Source: Psychrobacillus sp. FSL K6-4046 (GTDB lineage: Bacteria > Bacillota > Bacilli > Bacillales_A > Planococcaceae). From it: a stretch of DNA of 64,000 nucleotides. The stretch covers positions 372,001-436,000 of the forward strand of contig NZ_CP152020.1 of the NCBI RefSeq assembly GCF_038624605.1. Direction: 5' to 3'. Of this stretch, positions 9,501 to 17,656 are shown one piece after another. Position numbers and translations under genes: made by a program. The notes under the pieces were generated by a model. The model was not told where the DNA came from. It did no database searches and saw only the letters and a list, made by a program, of their open reading frames with translations. Each line of letters starts with the position of its first letter. The first letter of the stretch is position 1.

Positions 9501-11020
9501 ATGTAGGAGAGTACACGTTAAAAGTTATCGCTCGTGGCTACCATGGTCAAGAAGTTCCTGTAACAATTGACGGTGAGCCAATTACAAAAGATATTGCTTT
9601 AGAACCTTTTTACACTTATCCAGGTGGGGAAATTGGTTACGATGATGGAACTGCAGAAAATGCAAGAGCATTTAACGCAGCTGGAAATGCATGGTCTGTA
9701 AAAATGTCACTTCCTGAAGGTAAGGAAAGTGGAATTGTAACAGATGGAGTATTTAAATTCTGGACAACAGAATGGCCAGTACCAGGTGGAACAGCATTCG
9801 CAGTAGAAGTTTGGGATGCAAGTGGTATTGATGGAGCACCAGGGAAAATGATTGCTGGTCCTGTTAATGCAACAGCATTACGTAATGGTGATTGGACGGT
9901 TGTTGACTTAACGGAACACAACATCGTTGTAAATGGAGACTTCCATATGGTGTATCGCCAAACATTTGCAAACCCTAACACTCCAGGTCTAGCTACAGAT
10001 GAAGATGGACCAAATGCTGGTAGAAGCTACCAAGGAGTTTCAGGTGCATGGACTCCTGCACCTGCTGCTGAGGGTAACTATATGATCCGAGCTCGTGTAA
10101 GCTACGAGGTTGTAGGTCCAGTTATCACTTCACCTGAACAAGGTTTAGTGACTAACGAAGAAAACATTACAATAGAAGGATCTGCGTCACCAACTACAAC
10201 TATAGAGTTGAAGCAAAATGGTGAAGTAGTAGGATCTACTGAGGTTGGTAATGACGGTAAATTCGCACTTGATGCAGTATTAACAGAAGGTGAAAATGAA
10301 TTTACAGTTGTATCTACTTTAGATGGTCGTGAAACTGGAGAGTCTGCACCAGTAACAGTTACTTTAGACACTCAAAAGCCTGAATTAACTATTACAAAAC
10401 CAGTTGATGGAGAAAAAACAAATCGTGAAAGTGTTACTGTAGAAGGTACTATTGCAGATGCTAATTTGGAATATGTTCATGTAAATGGACAACCAGCAAC
10501 AGTAACTAACGGCAAATTCTCTAAACGTATCCTTTTAGAAGAAGGATTAAATGAAATTACTGTAGAGGCGAAGGATGCAGCAGGAAATGTAGAAACTAAG
10601 ACAATTAAGGTTACTACTGACTCCATTGCTCCAGAAATCTCTAACCTAAAACCAGCAACAGATTTAAATCTTAAAACTGGCCGTAGTGTTAAAATTGAAT
10701 TTGACAGTGAGCCTGGTTTAAAACCTACATTTGTTATTCATATGCCACTTACAAATGTTGGAGATGTACAAAATGCTACAGAATTACCAATGATGGAAAC
10801 TGGTAATGGCCATTATGTTGGTTATTGGACAGTGCCAGCAGATACAGTAGCAAATGGAGCAGTAATCGAAGTAATAGCAATTGATGGCTTTGGAAATGAA
10901 ACACGTCAAAAAGCAGCAGGTAAATTGTTTATTAATGTTGATGCTCCAACCTCTTCACAGCCAGCGGTAGAAAAACCAGCTGAATTAGAGGAGCCTGTAA
11001 AAGAAACAGAAGAGAACTAA
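6578..11020 (+). CDS. bpr: bacillopeptidase F-like secreted subtilisin (S8)
   Basis: 1480 residues, close to B. subtilis Bpr length. The TTG start at 6578 is fixed by AGAGGAGG 8 bases upstream. Order: Arg-rich signal peptide (to ~36), I9-type propeptide (~60-190), S8 catalytic domain with Asp in VVASIDTGVQWDHP, His in DDQDHGTHVTG, oxyanion Asn in NNSWGGG and Ser in GTSMAGPAVSG. Then a MAM/jelly-roll domain (YTEDFEAQPTGWYS...), a Gly/Lys/Asn-rich hinge (~810-830), carboxypeptidase-regulatory-like repeats (NPADGSYSMTHAAGTFTVKAEAYGF; TDENGNYEITAYVGEY), and C-terminal Ig-like repeats. It degrades extracellular protein. The end is Glu-rich with no sorting signal. Confidence 0.9.
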   Translation: MSRSSRRTKRNKAVSIAATLLMTFSLIAPNVVSAEANSKLHQSLRDSSPNSISVKDKMSSRLLEDFKEDEKVTFLIKFKEKADSAKVASEARKNAESKNLSAHNTKLIQRSAVVSELKTTSMESQETVMEFLEQEVSKGNASDLESYYIVNGMSVTTTKEIAEKIATFPEVEKILPNETRQLFVTKTKDAVAPKAEVANVEWNIDRVKAPQTWEMGIDGSGTVVASIDTGVQWDHPALKEKYRGYNKATGQVTHDFNWFDATSSASPTPFDDQDHGTHVTGTMVGSEPNGSNQIGVAPGAKYIAVKAFTASGGSDTDLLEAAQWILAPTDASGNTRVDLAPDVVNNSWGGGAGLDEWYRDVVINWRAAEIFPEFSAGNTTFTNPGGPGSVAAPSNYPESFATGATDINNIVGSFSLRGPSPYAEIKPDISAPGVNIRSSVPGGGYEGGWNGTSMAGPAVSGVVALLKQVNSNLTVDQLEEILLNTAIPLTDTQYTEVPNHGYGYGLVDAEAAVTSILTGLGSLKGQVTKEGEDNAAPVLEHSAPAETYEGMALTLTANVTDDISVSSVVLNYQDENGAWQEIEAGRSSGDFKSGVYTVVVPGDLITGTSFKYTWTATDFGNNEVTSEEYTVQVKPGITVGYTEDFEAQPTGWYSFGNQNSWEWGVPTSGPGNAASGEKVYATNLKGQYANNMNATLVAPPIDLPEGNSYLQFKQWHNFEQASSGTAWDYGHIVVSTDQVNWTQLLRVTGISTAWGDVEVDLSEYAGQRIYLGFNAFSDGSVQRDGWYIDDVALTDVSQTGTVSKGKGNNKGNTAITGGKGNDNQKDIDVKKAPVDPNKIKPVLPELKAAPPVVEDTNAPTLLPLGAQVSVLETNRSVYTNPADGSYSMTHAAGTFTVKAEAYGFESEEKSVVIEADETATANFTLDEVEQNTISGTITDASTGEGIAGATILLVEDANISPVVTDENGNYEITAYVGEYTLKVIARGYHGQEVPVTIDGEPITKDIALEPFYTYPGGEIGYDDGTAENARAFNAAGNAWSVKMSLPEGKESGIVTDGVFKFWTTEWPVPGGTAFAVEVWDASGIDGAPGKMIAGPVNATALRNGDWTVVDLTEHNIVVNGDFHMVYRQTFANPNTPGLATDEDGPNAGRSYQGVSGAWTPAPAAEGNYMIRARVSYEVVGPVITSPEQGLVTNEENITIEGSASPTTTIELKQNGEVVGSTEVGNDGKFALDAVLTEGENEFTVVSTLDGRETGESAPVTVTLDTQKPELTITKPVDGEKTNRESVTVEGTIADANLEYVHVNGQPATVTNGKFSKRILLEEGLNEITVEAKDAAGNVETKTIKVTTDSIAPEISNLKPATDLNLKTGRSVKIEFDSEPGLKPTFVIHMPLTNVGDVQNATELPMMETGNGHYVGYWTVPADTVANGAVIEVIAIDGFGNETRQKAAGKLFINVDAPTSSQPAVEKPAELEEPVKETEEN

Positions 11021-11035
11021 GAAATATTTAACACA

Positions 11036-11070
11036 AAAAGTCAGTGAGATATCTCACTGACTTTTTTGTT
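11036..11070 (+). terminator. intrinsic terminator after bpr
   Basis: Perfect palindrome AAGTCAGTGAGAT / ATCTCACTGACTT followed by TTTTT. Confidence 0.9.
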
Positions 11071-11147
11071 TTTAAAAATATTCATAACATTCGGTAAAAT
11101 ATGATAATATTAGGTAATAGCAAATTATGTAAACAAAGGGGATAGGT

Positions 11148-11717
11148 ATGAGAAGAGAATATAATATAAAACATATTTTTTTAGTAATTGCTGCATGCGT
11201 GGTTTTATTTTCACCAATTTATATTTTATTAATGCCAAATATTGTAGCCGATACTATCTATTATGATAGAAACTCATGGCTTACTTATGTACCATCTATT
11301 AATTATTGGGTATTGGGGATAAGTGTTTTTACGTTTGCTTTGTGTTTTGTTCTTCTGGGGTTATTAAAAAGTTGGAAGATCTCTATTCCAACCGCATTAA
11401 TTGCTTTTGCTTTAAGCGTGGTAACGTTTTATTATGCTTCCTTGTCATATATTTCACTTAATGAGGACCAAATTTCTTATAGAAAAATGTTTTCAACAGA
11501 AAAAGAAATTTATCAGTGGGAAGAGTTAAATAAGGTTTCCTATTATATGGTAGACGAAAAATCTGAGGAACTTCCTTATTACAGCTTTTACTTTAATAAT
11601 GGAGAAAAGTTTACGATTAAAGAGAACACTCATGTATTAGATGTAGCATCAAGCATCAGGTGGAGGGTAAAGGCAGCTGAGGTTCCTATTGAGCATGTAG
11701 AAACTTGGAATGAATAA
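11148..11717 (+). CDS. three-span membrane protein with a C-terminal soluble domain, unknown
   Basis: 189 residues after a GGGGATAGGT site. Three hydrophobic segments are visible (about 10-30, 52-72 and 78-98), followed by a ~90-residue polar tail beginning YISLNEDQISYRKMF. The tail has a PH-like feel (alternating short strands, 'W-E-E-L' then FYFNNGEKFTI) as in many Bacillus membrane proteins, but this is a visual impression. It is alone between the bpr terminator and a convergent gene. Confidence 0.65.
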   Translation: MRREYNIKHIFLVIAACVVLFSPIYILLMPNIVADTIYYDRNSWLTYVPSINYWVLGISVFTFALCFVLLGLLKSWKISIPTALIAFALSVVTFYYASLSYISLNEDQISYRKMFSTEKEIYQWEELNKVSYYMVDEKSEELPYYSFYFNNGEKFTIKENTHVLDVASSIRWRVKAAEVPIEHVETWNE

Positions 11718-11818
11718 TAGCGCTTATGGAATTATGATTATTTGTTATCAGTGTTTTCCTTTTATCAAAAACCTTGAAAAATAAATACTTATATAATTTA
11801 ACTACATACTAACTAAAA

Positions 11819-11850
11819 GGAGGATGATCATAAAAACACGGTCATCCTCT
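11819..11850 (-). terminator. probable terminator of yunC
   Basis: AGGATGATC/GGTCATCCT-type stem (minus strand ...AGAGGATGACC - loop - GATCATCCTCC) followed on the minus strand by CTTTTAG. The short T run makes it a weaker call. Confidence 0.45.
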
Positions 11851-11944
11851 TACAAGTACATGTATTAGATATGATGTCCTAAAGAGTGCTGAAATTAAGG
11901 AGAAGTTTAAGATATGGCTTTTACTTTTTGCTGGAAGGGCAGCT

Positions 11945-12247
11945 TTAAAGCATTCTTAGTAATGCTTCTCTTCCAATCATTCCAGTCTCAATACCTAATT
12001 TCTCTGCCTCTAAAGTAACTGATTCCAGCGGAGCATTTATAAGCTGTTCAATTGTTTTTACTCCTACAGCTCTGCCTGCAATTATGTTCCTATCTTTTAA
12101 CTTTTCATTGAGCAAGCCAACATCTAATGCTCCACACATAATGTAACCTTTGTCATTGGAAACGGTTAGCAAAGTCGTTTTTGGAAGCTCAACTGAAACA
12201 GCTATAAATGTGTTTCCGTCAATGTCAACTGGGTGCACTTTAATCAA
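11945..12247 (-). CDS. yunC: YunC family protein (DUF1805)
   Basis: 100 residues from TTG, with AAAGGAG about 10 bases upstream. The sequence follows the YunC pattern closely: LPKTTLLTVSNDKGYIMCGALDV, LLNEKLKDRNIIAGRAVGVKTIEQLI, PLESVTLEAEKLGI and GMIGREALLRM. DUF1805 is a small conserved Bacillus family of unknown biochemical role. Length is as expected. Confidence 0.9.
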   Translation of the reverse strand: MIKVHPVDIDGNTFIAVSVELPKTTLLTVSNDKGYIMCGALDVGLLNEKLKDRNIIAGRAVGVKTIEQLINAPLESVTLEAEKLGIETGMIGREALLRML

Positions 12248-12442
12248 TAAATATTCACTCCTTTAAGCTTTCCCTTCAGATTATGTAAGAAGTAGGAAAT
12301 AGGTGAATATTAACGAGCTAAAGTTTAAGGAGCCTAAAATATTTCATTTAAAATTTTGGTTTTGATATAAAGGATAACCATAATCATTAGAACAATGCAG
12401 TTAAAAGGTTTGAAAAAGTTTTTTGTCTAAAATTTTATTTCT

Positions 12443-12472
12443 TGTATATATCAAAAGATTTGGCACAATATA
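12443..12472 (+). promoter_or_regulatory. possible SigG/SigF-type promoter of the SASP gene
   Basis: TGTATA (12443-12448), 17-base spacer, then CAATATA, about 22 bases before the SASP start codon. The -35 fits forespore sigma factors; the -10 matches the CATNNTA pattern only loosely. Confidence 0.35.
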
Positions 12473-12494
12473 ATCTCACAAGGAGGTGAGAGAA

Positions 12495-12692
12495 ATGTCA
12501 AACAACAACAACAAACTACTTGTACCAGGTGTTAAACAAGCTCTTGACCAAATGAAATATGAAATCGCTCAAGAATTTGGAGTACAACTTGGAGGAGAAT
12601 CTACAGCGCGTGCTAACGGATCCGTTGGCGGAGAAATTACTAAGCGTTTAGTAGCTCAAGCTCAAGGACAAATGAGCGGTTTTCAAAAATAA
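12495..12692 (+). CDS. ssp: alpha/beta-type small acid-soluble spore protein
   Basis: 65 residues from ATG at 12495, with AGGAGGTGAG just upstream; an in-frame GTG at 12486 lies inside that ribosome site and is unlikely. The hallmark motifs are [23 protein letters not shown] near the N-terminus (with the GPR protease site around YEIAQEFGV) and the C-terminal [17 protein letters not shown]. These proteins coat and protect forespore DNA and are degraded by GPR at germination. The paralogue cannot be assigned. Confidence 0.95.
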   Translation: MSNNNNKLLVPGVKQALDQMKYEIAQEFGVQLGGESTARANGSVGGEITKRLVAQAQGQMSGFQK

Positions 12693-12702
12693 TTAAATTG
12701 AG

Positions 12703-12733
12703 ACCGGTGGCTTTATGCCATCGGTTTTTTGTT
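12703..12733 (+). terminator. intrinsic terminator after the SASP gene
   Basis: ACCGGTGGC / GCCATCGGT stem (one mismatch), short loop, T run. Confidence 0.85.
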
Positions 12734-12950
12734 TTTGAATTATGTTTTGTAATACCGAATACTTTCTCATAAAAAAAGCTTTGTTAAAGTTATTGGTGGA
12801 TTTTGACTAATAATTCTTTAGGAACATTCAAATGGCTATTAAGAACATAAATAGATTATAAAATTGAGGTTGGGGACAGTTTTAAGCTTTGTTGATACGA
12901 GTAAATTATTTGCGCTTTATCGATGCTCAAGCTGTTTCCATGTATTGAAT

Positions 12951-13080
12951 TGGAGCGCCAGACGGCGACATAAGCAGGGATGAGTGAGACAGATAAGACA
13001 TCACAACCACGCGCGTAAGCGATGGGTGATGGCTTATCGCTCACCCCGCGAAAAAGCGTCCGGCTGGTGCGAAAAATCAA
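12951..13080. repeat. decayed GC-rich inverted-repeat element (second repeat family)
   Basis: This ~130-base GC-rich island in AT-rich DNA has imperfect inverted ends: GGAGCGCCAGACGGCG on the left against CGTCCGGCTGGTGCG on the right. Internally it carries GGGATGAGTGAGAC and TCACCCCGCG blocks. From general knowledge, the order of blocks resembles an extragenic repeat common in Bacillaceae (…GCAGACG…GTGAGAC…CCCGCGGAAAGCGTC…). Two shorter relatives lie at 38891-38956 and 57531-57566. Confidence 0.55.
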
Positions 13081-13154
13081 TTCTACTCTCTGATTTAAAG
13101 ATTTCTTTGCATTATAAATCAACCCTACCCTTTAACATAGCCTAAAAAAGTAAG

Positions 13155-13191
13155 AAAAAAGGTAACGAAGAAAATTCTTCGTTACCTTTTT
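13155..13191. terminator. bidirectional terminator
   Basis: Perfect palindrome GGTAACGAAGAA/TTCTTCGTTACC flanked by A6 and T7. It directly follows the stop of the minus-strand yxcD-like gene. Confidence 0.85.
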
Positions 13192-13482
13192 TTAACTTAC
13201 AACTGCAATTATTCCTTCTTTTTCATCTAATACAAGCTCTATACCGGTAGAGATAGGATCTAGGTTTAAAAATTCTAACATTGTTTGGCGTAAAGATTCA
13301 ATAATGTCTAGAGTACTTAAATTATACTGTTGATTATTTACATATGCCTCAGCGGAAAAACCAGTTTCGTCATCATACATTAACTCCACTTCAACTGCTT
13401 CCGGGTTAGCATTGACTTTACGACCAAAGTGAACGCAAATAGCATTAATAATATTTTGTTCCGGTACTACTAGTTTTTCCAT
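13192..13482 (-). CDS. yxcD: YxcD family protein (DUF2653)
   Basis: 96 residues. Its start overlaps the end of the upstream gene by 13 bases, indicating translational coupling. The sequence VEVELMYDDETGFSAEAYV and the C-terminal IELVLDEKEGIIAVV match the DUF2653/YxcD family of small acidic proteins of unknown role. The operon is terminated directly after the stop. Confidence 0.8.
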   Translation of the reverse strand: MEKLVVPEQNIINAICVHFGRKVNANPEAVEVELMYDDETGFSAEAYVNNQQYNLSTLDIIESLRQTMLEFLNLDPISTGIELVLDEKEGIIAVVS

Positions 13483-13931
13483 GTATGTGGTTCCTCTTTC
13501 TTTTTCTTGTCTTTAAAGATGTTGATGATCTTAAGGATAAGAATAACAATTACTGCGATAGCAGCAGCATTAATTAAGAAACCTAATATGGAACCAAGTA
13601 TACCCATGTTTGCAAAAAGACTACCAAAGAGTAATCCAGCGAGACCACCTATGAAAAGACCTTTCATCAATCCACCAGCCGTAAATCCACCTTTGGAGTT
13701 TGTGTTAGATGATTTATTTGTAGCTGTTGTAGAATTATCTTTATCTTTTTGAATATTAGAATTCGTATTGGAATTATTCGTATTGTCATTTGAATTATTA
13801 TTAGAATTAAAACCTTTTTTTCCTGACTTGTATTTCTTAGCTTCAGCAGTTATATCGTCTTGAAAGACAAAATTGCCCACTGAAGAAAAAACAAGCGTGA
13901 TAGTAAGTAGTGCGACTAGAATTTTCTTCAA
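13470..13931 (-). CDS. secreted/membrane Asn-rich protein, YxcD operon partner
   Basis: 153 residues from TTG with GGAGGG 9 bases upstream. Order: signal-like hydrophobic N-terminus; KKYKSGKKGF; a low-complexity Asn/Ser/Thr/Lys tract (~45-80); a Gly-rich segment GLMKGLFIGGLAGLLFGSLF; a second hydrophobic span (~115-135); and a Lys-rich tail. Similar proteins in bacilli are often annotated 'Tim44-like' on the glycine-rich segment, but the Tim44 domain itself is not visible. Overlap with yxcD suggests joint function; the biochemical role is unknown. Confidence 0.75.
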   Translation of the reverse strand: MKKILVALLTITLVFSSVGNFVFQDDITAEAKKYKSGKKGFNSNNNSNDNTNNSNTNSNIQKDKDNSTTATNKSSNTNSKGGFTAGGLMKGLFIGGLAGLLFGSLFANMGILGSILGFLINAAAIAVIVILILKIINIFKDKKKKEEPHTWKN

Positions 13932-14031
13932 AATTTAAAACCCTCCGTAAAATAGTTATTAGATTAGACTTACAGTATTACCTTATACTATTTACGAAAG
14001 AATGGAAAGAAAGTTTCATTTATATAAAAGA

Positions 14032-14160
14032 TTATAGTTCAACTTGAAGAGAGCGACGTTGTATCTCACTTTTCAATAAAGCTAAAAAGTCAGGGCAAAG
14101 GTTAAGTTCCTTAGCAGTAAAATATGATTCTAATAATAGATCATCCGACATTTTACTCAT
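14032..14160 (-). CDS. sda: sporulation inhibitor Sda
   Basis: A 42-residue reading frame ([20 protein letters not shown]... QRRSLQVEL) with AGGAGG 7 bases before the ATG at 14160. The N-terminal [18 protein letters not shown] and the later EIQRRSL match Sda, a helical-hairpin protein that binds histidine kinases KinA/KinB and blocks phosphorelay entry when replication is perturbed. The length is close to the known short form. Upstream DNA carries two perfect DnaA boxes and a LexA-like box. Identification is by motif recognition only. Confidence 0.88.
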   Translation of the reverse strand: MSKMSDDLLLESYFTAKELNLCPDFLALLKSEIQRRSLQVEL

Positions 14161-14255
14161 TTCATTTCCTCCTAATAGTTAAATGTTCTTATATGTGAAA
14201 GGGCTTTAAGATTAAATAATTGTTATTAACATTACTTTACCAAAAAGTACTATTA

Positions 14256-14269
14256 AGAACAATCGTTCT
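14256..14269. promoter_or_regulatory. LexA (DinR)-type box upstream of sda
   Basis: AGAACAATCGTTCT contains GAAC-N4-GTTC, the core of the Bacillus SOS box. It overlaps a possible minus-strand -35 (TTGTTC, 17-base spacer, TAAAGT), about 96 bases before the sda ATG. Confidence 0.55.
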
Positions 14270-14271
14270 TT

Positions 14272-14280
14272 TTATCCACA
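14272..14280 (+). promoter_or_regulatory. DnaA box (TTATCCACA), sda-proximal
   Basis: An exact match to the DnaA consensus TTATCCACA, adjacent to the LexA-like box. DnaA is known to activate sda in B. subtilis. Confidence 0.75.
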
Positions 14281-14361
14281 GTATATGGGTATAAGATGTT
14301 AATAAGTTGTTTACATGTTTGTCAAAATCATATTTATCTAGTGTGAATTCTGTGTGTAAAC

Positions 14362-14370
14362 TTATCCACA
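14362..14370 (+). promoter_or_regulatory. DnaA box (TTATCCACA), sda-distal
   Basis: A second exact TTATCCACA, 90 bases from the first and in the same orientation. A weaker reverse-type word (TGTGTGTAA) lies immediately beside it. Confidence 0.7.
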
Positions 14371-14601
14371 AAGAATGAAAAAGGCGAATTTTGTCGAAAC
14401 CTTTTTGGAATAAAAATCATTTTTAACATCTAAGCTGCTCCTTTAACGCATATGTTATATGATAATTTTTTTTCCTACTATCTAATAAATTTTTAGTTTT
14501 CTTTTTACTTAATTACATGGAAAAACAAAATATTTCCTTTTATCAATACCCGTTAAAATATGTGCTTAAACATAAAATAATTAAATTTTTTAAAAATTTA
14601 A
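14371..14601. other. AT-rich gap with a 27-base all-A/T palindrome
   Basis: No credible gene. The notable structure is a near-perfect palindrome, TAATTAAATTTTT and its complement around one central T, at 14578-14604. It abuts and overlaps the stop of the minus-strand small gene and may help end its transcript. Confidence 0.4.
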
Positions 14602-14742
14602 TTAAAATTCTTCTTTTTCTTGTTCTTCCTTGTCGTCAACTTGATTGTCATCATGGTCTAAAGCATAATTGGTGTCTCCAAGTAGACCTAAAGAGATGAA
14701 TGTAGCTGCTCCGATTTTTGCTTTATTTTTTTCAGTAAACAT
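14602..14742 (-). CDS. small acidic protein, unknown
   Basis: A 46-residue frame starting ATG at 14742 with GGAGG 8 bases upstream, a strong combination. The N-terminal half is mildly hydrophobic (KIGAATFISLGLLG); the C-terminal half is almost entirely Asp/Glu/Lys/Gln (DHDDNQVDDKEEQEKEEF). Not recognised. The clear ribosome site is the main support. Confidence 0.6.
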   Translation of the reverse strand: MFTEKNKAKIGAATFISLGLLGDTNYALDHDDNQVDDKEEQEKEEF

Positions 14743-15138
14743 ATTTGTTACCTCCGTGCCTTATAGTTTTTCATTAAAGAATTTATCTTAAATAATACAT
14801 ACCTCTGGAAGAAGGAAATAAACACCTAAAATTTAGTTGAAAGCTATTGTATAAAGTAGGATGGGTACGCATCGCCTTATTATTAAAAAATTTATAAAAG
14901 GATAAGCAATATAGTGTATAAGATAGAAAAAATTATGAGAAGAAGTGATATTAACTATAAGGTTAGAAAGTAGAAAGAGCGGTTGTATGGAGTTGATCAC
15001 GAGTTTGGAGAGTGATATATGCAGGTGAAATGGGATACTTGGTGTGGAGAATTTTAAATCTATTCTATAATGTGTAATTTCAGTTATACAGAGGCAATCT
15101 AACAAATTTAGAATTATTAGCGAGAGCTATAAGAACCA
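14743..15138. other. gap without a supported gene
   Basis: About 400 bases; a 90-codon minus-strand frame exists but has no ribosome site and a composition unlike real proteins here. Nothing further was recognised beyond the small gene's ribosome site at its left edge. Confidence 0.5.
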
Positions 15139-15474
15139 TTACTTGTGGATGTAAACATTTGTCTGCAAAGGTACCTGGGAGGATAATTCTATAACGTCAT
15201 TGTTGTACATTCTTATACAACCAAGTGATACTTCTTTTCCTATTGAGCTTGGATCGTTTGTCCCGTGTATACCATAATGAGGCTTAGATAATCCCATCCA
15301 CAATGCCCCATATGGACCTCCTGGATCTACCTCCTTATTTATAATCATATAATTACCTGTTGGAGTAGGGGTTAAGACTTTTCCTACTGCAATAGGGTAT
15401 GTTTTTAACAGTTTGCTTCCGTCATAAAGCTTCAACTGACGTTTTGTGACTGATACATCAATCCAAAGTGTCAA
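15139..15474 (-). CDS. minimal L,D-transpeptidase (YkuD domain)
   Basis: 111 residues, TTG start behind GGGAG. The whole protein is one YkuD catalytic domain: [30 protein letters not shown], and the active site [10 protein letters not shown]...SLGCIRMYN with catalytic Cys in SLGCIRM and His in YGIHGTN. The family forms 3-3 peptidoglycan cross-links. There is no signal peptide or LysM, unlike B. subtilis YkuD, so export or localisation is unclear; similar minimal enzymes occur in spore-formers. Confidence 0.85.
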   Translation of the reverse strand: MTLWIDVSVTKRQLKLYDGSKLLKTYPIAVGKVLTPTPTGNYMIINKEVDPGGPYGALWMGLSKPHYGIHGTNDPSSIGKEVSLGCIRMYNNDVIELSSQVPLQTNVYIHK

Positions 15475-15663
15475 AAAATCAACTCCCGATATATTATTTC
15501 TTATTATATGAGTTGATTCGTAAGATGGATAACCAAAAATGAATGGTTATATACATTATGAAAAAGTGTATAGAGGAAGCAGGGGTTTCCTTGGTGTAGC
15601 CTATACACTCCTCCAAGTAGAAGCAAACTGTTAAAACAAAGGAAGAGCGCACTTAAGAGATAT

Positions 15664-17142
15664 TCAAGTCCTCAAATAATTTTGCATTAACTCGATATCC
15701 TTGCTAAAGACCCGATCTTCAGTTATGGAGGGAATAAATGTACGGATCTCCTGCCACTTTTTAAGCAGTTTTGGAGCCATCAGCAACTCATTACGATACT
15801 CGACTCCTTGTACTGCACAAATAGCCTCGATAGCGATTACCCCACGGGCATTTTGAATGATTTGATAGGCATGTCTAGCCCCAATGGTTCCCATGCTGAC
15901 ATGGTCCTCTTGGTTTCCGGAGGATGGGATAGAGTCGACAGATGCTGGGTGAGCCAGTGTTTTATTTTCAGATACTAAACTAGCGGCAGTGTATTGTAAA
16001 ATCATTGCTCCTGATTGTAGGCCAGGCTCTGGGCTTAAAAATGGCGGGAGACCAACATTTAATTGTGGGTTCACGAGTCTTTCTACCCGACGTTCGGAAA
16101 CGTTAGCAAGCTCGGCCATTCCTACCTTTAAGAAATCCATCGCAAAGGCTATTGGTTGACCGTGAAAGTTCCCCCCTGAAACAACTATATTTCCGTCTTC
16201 TACGATTAATGGATTATCCGTGGCTGCATTCATTTCTATCTCAAGTTTTTCTTTTACATAGGAAAGCACTTGCCATGTGGCTCCGTGTATTTGAGGTATG
16301 CATCTTATGGAATAGGCATCCTGCACTCGCTGTTCCCCTTGTTTAGTGACTAGTTGACTTCCTTCCAACCAGTACAGCATTCGTTTAGCGACGTCTATTT
16401 GCTCCAGGTAACCTCGTGCTTCATGGATAGAAGGGTGAAAGGCGTCTGTAATCCCATGGAGGGCTTCCATTGTCATTGCAGCAATCCACTCGCTTTGATA
16501 CGCAAGAGTCTCAGCTTCTAGCCAGTTAATCACTCCTTGAGCAGTCATTGCCTGAGTTCCATTTATTAAGGCTAACCCTTCCTTAGCTTCAAGTACAATT
16601 GGCTGTAGTCCATGTTCACTCCATACATTTGCAGCAGGAACATGCTTGTTAGCTTCCCAAACAAATCCTTCGCCAATTAATACAAGAGCTAAATGTGATA
16701 GAGGTGCTAAATCTCCAGATGCACCTAAAGAGCCTTGGGAAGGTATTACAGGATGGATATGGTGGTTTATCATATATGCCAGTCTTTCTAATACCTCGAG
16801 TCGTATGCCTGAAAAACCCTTCATCAGAGCATTCAAACGTAGAACGACCATAGCTCTTGAAACTAACTCTTCAAAAGGAGTTCCAACCCCACAAGCATGA
16901 GAACGTATCAAATGTAGTTGAAGTGCATGAACATCCTTCTCGTTTATACTTACATCGCTAAATTTTCCAAAGCCCGTATTAATTCCATACACGATTTCTC
17001 CGCTACTAACAATTTTCTCTACGGCTCTTCTACTGTTTTGAACAGCTTTTATAGCCTCTCTATCTAATGTTATTTTCTCGTCTTTATAAAGAATGGCTCT
17101 CAATTGTTCCAATGTAAGGCCATATCCTTTTAAGTGAATCAT
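15664..17142 (-). CDS. hutH: histidine ammonia-lyase
   Basis: 492 residues from ATG at 17142 ([15 protein letters not shown]), with GGGAG 8 bases upstream. The frame stays open to 17409, but only because the upstream repeat lacks stops in that frame. The MIO-forming Ala-Ser-Gly triad is in [29 protein letters not shown] and the [15 protein letters not shown] region are also conserved. It deaminates histidine to urocanate, the first step of Hut catabolism. No other hut genes lie nearby, so it is a solitary copy here. A repeat cluster sits directly upstream, where its promoter should be. Confidence 0.95.
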   Translation of the reverse strand: MIHLKGYGLTLEQLRAILYKDEKITLDREAIKAVQNSRRAVEKIVSSGEIVYGINTGFGKFSDVSINEKDVHALQLHLIRSHACGVGTPFEELVSRAMVVLRLNALMKGFSGIRLEVLERLAYMINHHIHPVIPSQGSLGASGDLAPLSHLALVLIGEGFVWEANKHVPAANVWSEHGLQPIVLEAKEGLALINGTQAMTAQGVINWLEAETLAYQSEWIAAMTMEALHGITDAFHPSIHEARGYLEQIDVAKRMLYWLEGSQLVTKQGEQRVQDAYSIRCIPQIHGATWQVLSYVKEKLEIEMNAATDNPLIVEDGNIVVSGGNFHGQPIAFAMDFLKVGMAELANVSERRVERLVNPQLNVGLPPFLSPEPGLQSGAMILQYTAASLVSENKTLAHPASVDSIPSSGNQEDHVSMGTIGARHAYQIIQNARGVIAIEAICAVQGVEYRNELLMAPKLLKKWQEIRTFIPSITEDRVFSKDIELMQNYLRT

Positions 17143-17179
17143 ATTCTCCACTCCCACTTTTTTTATAGCTTTCATATTG

Positions 17180-17497
17180 TACCCATTTGCCTGTCGGGTC
17201 AGAGATAGGCGCCTGCGCTTTTCTTGATGTCTAGCTCCGTCGGGGTCAAATGGAAAAAAGCTCCGGTGGCTGAGGAGCTGCCTCCTCGCTTTCCCCATTT
17301 GCCTTTCGGGGCAGGAATAGGCGCCTGCGCTTTTCTTGGTGTCTAGCTCCGGCGCCTTGCCCCTCGGGGTCAAATGGATAAAAGCTGCTCCTGCGCAAGC
17401 TCGTCGCAAACAAGAGCGTTTGCGGTGGCTGAGGAGCTGCCTCCTCGCTTTTCCCCATTTGCCTGTCGGGGCAGGAATAGGCGCCTGCGCTTTTCTT
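17180..17497. repeat. hairpin repeat cluster, locus 1 (~3 units, one with an insertion)
   Basis: Lies between divergent hutH and the DUF4349 gene. The motif GGCGCCTGCGCTTTTCT recurs at 17208, 17320 and 17480, giving spacings of 112 and 160 instead of the 125 found elsewhere. The short unit has lost the GGCGCCTTGCCCC arm. The long unit carries about 35 extra bases (around 17394-17429) in the internal loop, themselves able to form the hairpin GCAAAC/GTTTGC. Unit structure: see locus 2. Confidence 0.9.
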
Positions 17498-17656
17498 ATA
17501 TTCTATCGGAATATTCCATTTTATTAAGCTTTTTTAGAAGAAAAGTAAAAATTTCTCATATGCTAGTAGAGTGTCTTGATAGTGTGCTAAACGGGAGGGT
17601 TGTAACGAAGTTTCTTCACAAACGTCTATTATTTAAAACAAAGGGGGTTTTTAGAA

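Noticed and set aside
12856-13122. 88-codon minus-strand frame
   Set aside because: It coincides with the GC-rich inverted-repeat element and has no ribosome site.
14833-15105. 90-codon minus-strand frame
   Set aside because: No ribosome site and an odd Ile/Leu/His-rich composition; treated as chance.
17143-17409. N-terminal extension of hutH by about 89 codons
   Set aside because: It is translation of the upstream repeat. ATG at 17142 has a proper ribosome site and gives the normal HutH N-terminus.
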